Assembly: GCA_009909035.1 (NCBI GenBank)
Contig: JAAAOB010000133.1
Coordinates: 1-64,000 of the forward strand
Direction: 5' to 3'
Length of the DNA stretch: 64,000 nucleotides
Source: Bacteroidota bacterium
GTDB lineage: Bacteria > Bacteroidota > Rhodothermia > Balneolales > Balneolaceae
Made by a program: the position numbers and the translations under genes. The notes beneath the pieces are model-generated. The model was not told the origin of the DNA and did not search any database. It worked only from the letters and a program-made list of their open reading frames with translations. Position 1 is the first letter of the stretch. Each line of letters begins with the position of its first letter. This document shows, in pieces, positions 58,287 through 64,000 of this stretch.

Positions 58287-58622
58287 GAAATGAGCGGTCT
58301 ATTTTAAATTAATTTATGCTGATTCAATGCTGAATATACGGTGGAATCAACGTAGTATGATAGAAGTTTCTGTCTGCCATGCAAATTTACCTGTATCTAC
58401 CGGGTGTACGTGATTTGTTTTAAATTCAATTCACGTAATCGCGCCTATTAGTACATACGAAGGTTGAAGCAGATCACGGACAATTCTGTTCATGACTATT
58501 TTTATAGAAAAACATTATAACTTTTATTCACTTCAATAGGCTTTTCAGGGAATTAATTGTATTATGAAGCTCAATTACAATACACCGTCCAATTATTGGC
58601 GGTTTCAACAATAGTAAATGTT
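58287..58622 (+). other. Non-coding region with long leader ahead of the cold-shock gene
   Basis: This 336-base AT-rich region separates the divergent 622-residue unknown gene and the cold-shock gene. No gene is seen in it. The open frame from 58557 is in frame with the cold-shock protein, but its 22 extra residues do not fit the family. Cold-shock genes often have long structured leaders that act as thermosensors; whether this one does is inference. Confidence 0.5.
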
Positions 58623-58832
58623 ATGCAATACGGAAAAGTAAAGTGGTTCGACTCAGAAAAAGGATTTGGATTTATTGAACCTGAGGATGGTGGGAAAGAT
58701 ATCTTTGTTCATAGAAACAACATCGAAAATCTTGGATTCCAGGAAGGCCTGAATGATGGTGAAGAGGTTGAGTTTGATGTGGAAGACACGCCCAAAGGAC
58801 TTAGCGCAATCGAAGTCCGGCGTGTAGATTAA
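58623..58832 (+). CDS. Cold-shock domain protein
   Basis: A 69-residue nucleic-acid chaperone of the CspA type. The start is ATG 58623 ([18 protein letters not shown]), not the longer frame from 58557. RNP1 (KGFGFI) and RNP2 (DIFVHR) are present, with the usual acidic end. It binds single-stranded RNA or DNA. A terminator follows at 58861, so it is a single-gene transcript. Confidence 0.96.
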   Translation: MQYGKVKWFDSEKGFGFIEPEDGGKDIFVHRNNIENLGFQEGLNDGEEVEFDVEDTPKGLSAIEVRRVD

Positions 58833-58860
58833 ATAGTACATTTTTCTTCTTTATATACGA

Positions 58861-58893
58861 AGCCGCATCACAACATGGTGCGGCTTTTTTTTT
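58861..58893 (+). terminator. Rho-independent terminator of the cold-shock gene
   Basis: AGCCGCA (58861-58867) pairs with TGCGGCT (58879-58885) and is followed by a run of nine T. It lies 28 bases past the cold-shock stop codon. Confidence 0.9.
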
Positions 58894-59025
58894 GCAGTAA
58901 GCTCCATCGGATTGATTGAATTCTGCTTTCATCCCTGCCCTTTTTTAAGTTTATTTAAACCTCCTAACACACTGCATTGGTTCTATTTATAACATTCAAA
59001 CATAATAATTCTACAGATATTCAGA

Positions 59026-60078
59026 ATGAATTTTACCTATCGATCCTCGCCGTCTCATGTAATTTTTGGCCTGCCCTTCCCGGAAGCAGTTCAAAAAATG
59101 GTGCCGAAAGATGAGATCACTACATTCTGGGTGATTGCATCTGAAAAACACCGTTCCCTGGTTGAGAAATTTTCAGATCTGGAAGGTGTATCGGTCATCG
59201 AACACTTTAGCCGTGTGATTGATCATGTGCCGGCTGACCAGGTGCAGAAAGCACGACATTCTGTTGCAAAGTCCGGGCCTGATGTACTCTTGTCCATCGG
59301 CGGGCATGCTGCTGTAGAGCTTGCCAAAGCGGTTGCCCTTAAACACATGATACCCATCTGGTCCGTACCCGCGGATTATACAGGGTCTGAAATGACGGAT
59401 ATCTATGAAATCACCACGAATGGTGAAAAAGAGATCGGCAGGAATCCATCCGTTCGTCCAGAAACTGTCTTCTACGACCCGGACCTGCCGTCTTCGCTGC
59501 CGTTCCATTCAGCGACTCCAAGCGCTCTTAGTGCACTCGGCAACTTGGTTGAAGCGACGATCAGCCCCTCAACAAATCCTGTCACCTATCAACAGAGCCT
59601 GCAGGGTAGCGATCGCATGTTCAGGGAACTGACCACCCTTTCGGCATCTGGTGAAATCAACAGCTCTATGCGGGAATCGTTTCAGCTTGGGGCATGCCTG
59701 GGGGGAAAGTCGCTCTCCGAAATTTCATTGGGGTTTTTACAACAAGCGGCCCGCATTCTCTCGGGTGTGGGTTCAGCCTCTTTTGCGGAGGTCCATTCCG
59801 TCTTGCTTCCATTCTACTTTAAAGAGCGATGGTCATCACTCGATGAAGATACAAAATCAGATATGCGAATTGCATTCGGAGCAGATCATCCGCCCCTGGA
59901 ACTGCAATCAATCATGGAAACCCTTCACTGCTCATCTTCTCTGCGTGATCTTGGATTTGACCGTGAAACCGTAGAGTCCGCCGTTCCCAGGATATTGAAC
60001 CAGCCGTCCCCTGCGGTAGACGAATTAACAAATGAGGAGATGTCGTCAATTATTACGAATTCCTTCGATAACAGGTAA
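59026..60078 (+). CDS. Maleylacetate-reductase-like alcohol dehydrogenase, metal site apparently lost
   Basis: A 350-residue protein with the iron-containing alcohol dehydrogenase/maleylacetate reductase fold. Seen: SIGGHAAVELAKAVAL in place of the GGGS nucleotide loop, SVPADYTGSEMTDIYEIT as in maleylacetate reductases, and AEVHSVLLP near the end. The region that normally supplies metal histidines (HHKxxH type) reads ISLGFLQQAARILSG instead, with no histidines. So the protein may bind nucleotide without metal catalysis, or have a changed reaction. No aromatic-degradation genes are nearby. Confidence 0.75.
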   Translation: MNFTYRSSPSHVIFGLPFPEAVQKMVPKDEITTFWVIASEKHRSLVEKFSDLEGVSVIEHFSRVIDHVPADQVQKARHSVAKSGPDVLLSIGGHAAVELAKAVALKHMIPIWSVPADYTGSEMTDIYEITTNGEKEIGRNPSVRPETVFYDPDLPSSLPFHSATPSALSALGNLVEATISPSTNPVTYQQSLQGSDRMFRELTTLSASGEINSSMRESFQLGACLGGKSLSEISLGFLQQAARILSGVGSASFAEVHSVLLPFYFKERWSSLDEDTKSDMRIAFGADHPPLELQSIMETLHCSSSLRDLGFDRETVESAVPRILNQPSPAVDELTNEEMSSIITNSFDNR

Positions 60079-60179
60079 GTCCCATACAGCGAAAAAATGA
60101 TTTGACAAACCGGTTTGATCTGTGATATCAACCGCTTACCCACAGGAATCAACATAGCGAAAGATTTCAAGTCGCCGGG

Positions 60180-60431
60180 CTAATACGTCTTGGGGCTGCG
60201 AAACCGGTCCACATCATCTCGACGCTTCTTTTTATGTTTTGTATCCCTACCCGACACCCGTTTGCGCCACATTTTAAAGCTGCTTTTCTTCAGCTCCTTT
60301 CTCATCAGCGTAATGACCTCCTCTTCACTCAAGCCGTACTGATATTCGATGGCACCAAACGGCGTTCGGTCTTCCCACGCCATCTCAATGATTCTGCTAA
60401 TATCGGCATCATTTAAATCATTCATGGACAT
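60180..60431 (-). CDS. TIGR03643/DUF2805 family protein
   Basis: An 83-residue basic protein matching the TIGR03643 (DUF2805) family: ISRIIEMAWEDRTPFGAIEYQYGLSEEEVI with a helix-turn-helix look, then LKKSSFKMWRKRVSGR. Function unknown. Alone on the minus strand. Confidence 0.9.
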   Translation of the reverse strand: MSMNDLNDADISRIIEMAWEDRTPFGAIEYQYGLSEEEVITLMRKELKKSSFKMWRKRVSGRDTKHKKKRRDDVDRFRSPKTY

Positions 60432-60683
60432 TACCTTCTATTATATCAACTGTTACCAATCAACAAGAGTCAGCTGCGATAGAAATTTTACTTCACAATT
60501 GCTCGAAAATTCAAAGGGCTCATAGAGAATATCTTCGGTACTTCACGACGTTTGATCTATAAGCAAGACTCTTACCTGTTCGGTATTGGGAATAGAATGC
60601 AGAGAATCAGCGTTCCCCAAAAACGTCTCCATCGATGCATGATGTACCGAATTTGGCCGGGTTATTCACAAAAAAGTATAAAA

Positions 60684-61763
60684 TCAGGAGTACTCCGGGT
60701 CCTCTAACGGCTGCTTATCCGGGATTAGCCCGCGTTTGTTACACTCATGGAGTATCATTTCGGTCAAGTCACTTTTGAATAGAAACTCGTAGCGAATATC
60801 CAGCACGTACGCCTTTACTCTCAATTTCATAACATACCGGGTGTTGTATATTTCGTTGAGCATTATCACCACAACCGGCTTATTCAGAAAGGTGTAGGAA
60901 GATGAGTAGACCGCTTTATAAGCAATCTCTTTCACGGCACGTACATCGGTCGTTGCCGGAAGATAAATCTCGGCTACCACCTGGCAATCAAGGGCGCTGC
61001 TGTTGCTGTTCGAAACGGCCCGGTTCATCAGCTCACCGTTGGGTATGGAAACGACCGAATCATCGGGTGTTACAACCCGGCTCGACCTTAGCCCGATACT
61101 CAAAACCTCACCGTAATGTTCTCCAACCTGGATTTTATCCCCCACCTGGAACGGCCGGTCCAGGATTATCATAATCCCGCCGAAGATATTTCGAAGAATA
61201 TCCTGCGAGGCAAATCCAACGGCTATTCCGATCGATGCCGCGATGGTGAGAACCGTTTCGAACGGCGGTGCAATTATTCCCGCAATAATAATGTAAATGG
61301 CCACTGACCATATCAAAATCCGGCTAATCGGCGAAAGACGCTTTATAAAGAGACGGTAATTGGCCGTTTTCTCGGCCAGGTTATCAAGAACAAGAGATGT
61401 ATACTTGTTCACAAAATAGGTGATAAAGAGCAGCAGCAGCGCATAAAATATTTTGGAAAACGAAATCAGGTTCCTGAGCTGCACAAGCTCGTCTCCGGCT
61501 TCACCTTCTGCAGCCACACCCCCGGCATCTGCTTGCTCCGTTGCCGTGCCCGCCAATGTATCCTGACGTGCGTCTACCGGGGCCGGGGCGGCGGTGTCCG
61601 GGATTGCGGTGTCAGGCGTTGAAGCGCCGTTCTCGCCCACCGCCTGAATTTGACTAAGCGTGTCCGGCACGGCAACTGTATCCTGCGCCACAGATGGCGA
61701 ACAGTGGACCGCAGTAAGAATGGCGAGCAGTGTGATCCCGGCGAGTAAATGTTTCATGTTCAT
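60684..61763 (-). CDS. MscS-family mechanosensitive channel
   Basis: A 359-residue protein. A signal peptide (cleavage near PSVAQ) is followed by a low-complexity Ala/Thr/Asp segment (30-90). Then come three or four membrane helices, the TM3/pore region (IGIAVGFASQDILRNIFGGIMIIL) and the MscS beta domain starting DRPFQVGDKIQVGEHYGEV, with SIPNGELMNRAVSN. It opens under membrane tension. Six bases separate its start from the upstream ATPase stop, so the two are likely one operon. Confidence 0.9.
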   Translation of the reverse strand: MNMKHLLAGITLLAILTAVHCSPSVAQDTVAVPDTLSQIQAVGENGASTPDTAIPDTAAPAPVDARQDTLAGTATEQADAGGVAAEGEAGDELVQLRNLISFSKIFYALLLLFITYFVNKYTSLVLDNLAEKTANYRLFIKRLSPISRILIWSVAIYIIIAGIIAPPFETVLTIAASIGIAVGFASQDILRNIFGGIMIILDRPFQVGDKIQVGEHYGEVLSIGLRSSRVVTPDDSVVSIPNGELMNRAVSNSNSSALDCQVVAEIYLPATTDVRAVKEIAYKAVYSSSYTFLNKPVVVIMLNEIYNTRYVMKLRVKAYVLDIRYEFLFKSDLTEMILHECNKRGLIPDKQPLEDPEYS

Positions 61764-61769
61764 ATCGAG

Positions 61770-64000
61770 TTAGTGTAAAATATTTCGCTGTTTAAGCAGA
61801 CGGACCACCTGTCGGTAGACAAGATGGTTCAGGTTAAAACCGGTATCACTTTCATAGACAATACCCTTGGTTTTTAGACGTGCAAGCATCAGCCGGCTTT
61901 GTGAGGGGTCCTCGTGGAGTGCCATCGCCACCTCCTCCTTCGTCAGGGTATCGTGCAACACGAGGCAAGCCAGTGTAAAAAGGACATCCCGCGATGGTGC
62001 TTCAAGTTTGTCTACATCGGTAACTTCTATTGGGCGGAAGAGAAAGCGCCGTTCATCAAACTCTTTGATCGACTGCAGCCAAAAGATCATCGCAATGGAA
62101 GGATTCCCTTCTGAAATCTTTGAGAGTCTGTTGAAGAAATTCTCTTTGATTAATTCCTGCGACTGCTGGTTATTACCAATCACTTTTTTGTAGGCACGGC
62201 TGTTTTTCAGGTACTCGTCGGGTTCAAACTCCAGTTCATACCCGGTGGCTTTATGTCTCAACAGGATGGCCTCACGGATTTCTTTATCGTCCAGCTGATC
62301 CGTAACTACCGTATGTGAGAAATATTGATCGGCACTCGACATTTTCATAAAAAAGGACCAGGCGTAACGCGAGCAGCTTACAACCCAAAAAAGTTTATGC
62401 ATGGTAGCTGACATAACCACCCAAAACGCATCAAGAGCTTCATATCCATTTACATTGCGCACAAAAATGTTCTGCAGGTTTTCAACGACAACCACCGAAG
62501 GATTTTTTTTCTGATTTACCTTTTCTACAAATTCGTTGCGATTCGTTGTTGTTTTGAAGCCCAGAACACCGCACAATTTTTTTAGCAGTTCGGCCTCGGT
62601 TGTGAACGTTTTTTCAAAATGCAGCTCAAGTGGTTTGGTATCCGAAAGGATGGATTGTTTTGCAAACCGAATCATGGTCGATTTACCGCTTCCTTTCTCC
62701 CCTATTACCGCAACATTTGAATGTAATCCTCTTTTCCATTGATCGTACGAATTTGTGATCATATCCACGCCGTTCCGGGGCGGCACGTAAAAACGGTCGT
62801 CGATAGAAAAGTCACGGTCAAAAAGCCGGCGGTAGATGAACGGCAGATCACTTTTGCCGCCCGAATTGGCAAGGTATTCTACAAGGTTCCTCTTCTCCCG
62901 CACCGTTACCACTTCATCCGGTTCAAACCCGATATAGGGGCCAACAAAACGGAACCCCGCTTTAAATTTTAAAACAATAAACCGCCAAAAAAGCTCCATG
63001 CGGTCCTCAAATACGGCCCATTTTGAGGTAAGAATTTGTTTCCAGTTCACAGCCTGCTCTTTGACCATCAGGGCTTTATCCTTCAGTTCAAAGCTTTCAA
63101 AATCTCTTTTCAGCATGATTTGCGCCAGCCGGTGCATGGCCTCAGGAAGCTTGACCGTCACTATTTCAGTATACGCGTTCTGTTTTTGGCGCACATCCCG
63201 AATCGATTTTTCGAGCGTATGGATGGCGCGCTGGATCCCTTCTTTGGCGATCAGAAGCGGATCTTCCTCTTCCTGCTCTTTGGATGTGGTTGACTCAATG
63301 GCCGCAAGTAAATTTACATCGGCCACCCGGACAGCCTCTGATGTTTCGAGGCGAATCTGAGACAGGAGTTGATCAAGCTGTTGGGTGGCCGGGTCGAGCG
63401 GGCGAAACGCATTCTCTTTAAGAAAACGGGATGCCAATGCATGCCAGCGTATTGTATCGAATTGAAGCTGGGGAAGCGGGTATTTACTTTCCCTTTTTTT
63501 AGCAAGCTGAAGCTCATCGGAGAACCGCCGGGTTTCTACCTGTAGATCACTGATCAAATTCTGCATGCGTCGCACGGGTACCATCAGGGTCTCCTCGTCA
63601 GTCATGACGTCAATAAGGTGAGACTGCAGATCATACTGAAGTTGGGTTCGCAGCTCTTCAAAATTGCTACCCAATGCTTTACCTGAATCTGATGAGAGTT
63701 TATCGAGATTTTTCTCTGCCTCCTTCAATTTGGTTACTCCATCTTCAATTGGCAGGTAAAACGTGTCTCGGAAAAATTCATGAGACATGGACAGAACATC
63801 CTCTTTAACAGAAGAGGCAATAAATCCATAGCGCGCAATTTCTGCCTGGACGTTCAGGTCCGCATGCTGCGATTCGAGATAACGGCACCACGCTTCTTTC
63901 TGTTTTTCAAGTTTTTCCTTTAACGATGCCGGGAATTCCCGAATGACAGTATCGGGCTGCGCTTTTTGACGAAGAGCAAATGTGCCGGCTTCACCGGCCC
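61770..64000 (-). CDS. Coiled-coil P-loop ATPase, 5'-partial (runs off the window)
   Basis: The frame has no stop between the ATG at 63788 and the window end; about 70 further codons upstream are protein-like (for example KEKLEKQKEAWCRYLESQ), so the true start lies outside. Visible parts: a long helical/coiled N-terminal region, a P-loop ATPase with Walker A GEKGSGKSTM (about 62673-62707), a Walker B-like VVVVENLQN ending in glutamate, a WVVSCSRYAW sensor-like strand, and a C-terminal winged-helix-like end. This plan recalls ORC/STAND-type ATPases. It is 6 bases from the MscS gene and probably co-transcribed. No close family is named. Confidence 0.82.
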   Translation of the reverse strand, partial: AGEAGTFALRQKAQPDTVIREFPASLKEKLEKQKEAWCRYLESQHADLNVQAEIARYGFIASSVKEDVLSMSHEFFRDTFYLPIEDGVTKLKEAEKNLDKLSSDSGKALGSNFEELRTQLQYDLQSHLIDVMTDEETLMVPVRRMQNLISDLQVETRRFSDELQLAKKRESKYPLPQLQFDTIRWHALASRFLKENAFRPLDPATQQLDQLLSQIRLETSEAVRVADVNLLAAIESTTSKEQEEEDPLLIAKEGIQRAIHTLEKSIRDVRQKQNAYTEIVTVKLPEAMHRLAQIMLKRDFESFELKDKALMVKEQAVNWKQILTSKWAVFEDRMELFWRFIVLKFKAGFRFVGPYIGFEPDEVVTVREKRNLVEYLANSGGKSDLPFIYRRLFDRDFSIDDRFYVPPRNGVDMITNSYDQWKRGLHSNVAVIGEKGSGKSTMIRFAKQSILSDTKPLELHFEKTFTTEAELLKKLCGVLGFKTTTNRNEFVEKVNQKKNPSVVVVENLQNIFVRNVNGYEALDAFWVVMSATMHKLFWVVSCSRYAWSFFMKMSSADQYFSHTVVTDQLDDKEIREAILLRHKATGYELEFEPDEYLKNSRAYKKVIGNNQQSQELIKENFFNRLSKISEGNPSIAMIFWLQSIKEFDERRFLFRPIEVTDVDKLEAPSRDVLFTLACLVLHDTLTKEEVAMALHEDPSQSRLMLARLKTKGIVYESDTGFNLNHLVYRQVVRLLKQRNILH

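Overview
The window looks like part of the chromosome of a Bacteroidota-type bacterium, most likely from the Balneolota/Rhodothermota branch. The main signs are secreted proteins with type IX-style C-terminal sorting domains (NYPNPFNP and YPNPFSP type), two PorV/PorQ-like outer-membrane barrels, a TIGR03643/DUF2805 protein, a DUF2723 protein, a menaquinone-type UbiE, and a pyruvoyl arginine decarboxylase polyamine route. No rRNA, tRNA, CRISPR array or intact transposase gene was found. Genus-level placement is inference.

Layout. 1-2565: a TonB-family gene lies between a small MITE-like inverted-repeat element and a 1.4 kb non-coding block of palindromic repeats, which includes a 317 bp tandem-spaced duplication. 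2566-3372: suhB. 3630-14116: a tightly packed plus-strand run (lipoprotein, Asp-box propeller with sorting domain, two PorV/PorQ-like barrels, glycosyltransferase, Wzx flippase, deacetylase, glycosyltransferase, wecB), mostly with start/stop overlaps. 14223-18904: the converging minus-strand sugar-nucleotide genes wecC, manC, gmd and fcl. Together these two blocks would make and export a surface glycan containing ManNAc/ManNAcA-type and fucose-type sugars. 19087-21489: a large secreted cohesin/dockerin/sorting-domain protein.

21685-29306: mostly minus-strand housekeeping (fabZ-panB-surE, ubiE, a phosphatase/membrane/comF trio) plus a lipase with a small secreted partner. 29595-36226: rodZ-like, ligA, pgpH-like and xerD on the plus strand. 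36372-37957: a 38-residue membrane peptide translationally coupled to a PutP-type symporter. 37958-38545: non-coding DNA that looks like a decayed IS200/IS605-type element followed by two strong palindromes.

38546-45131: DUF2723 protein, an unknown ORF overlapping ybeY, a compact divergent type IA topoisomerase homologue, and a DUF445 protein. 45128-48715: minus-strand polyamine operon (speD, pdaD, speE) ending in an Omp85-type barrel. 48865-55818: fused alpha-ketoacid dehydrogenase E1, RNase D, a PAS histidine kinase, and an ECF sigma / zinc anti-sigma / HEAT-redoxin unit.

56023-64000: poorly characterised membrane proteins, a cold-shock protein with a long leader, an alcohol-dehydrogenase-like protein that seems to have lost its metal site, a DUF2805 protein, and a P-loop ATPase + MscS channel pair. 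The ATPase reading frame runs off the right edge of the window.
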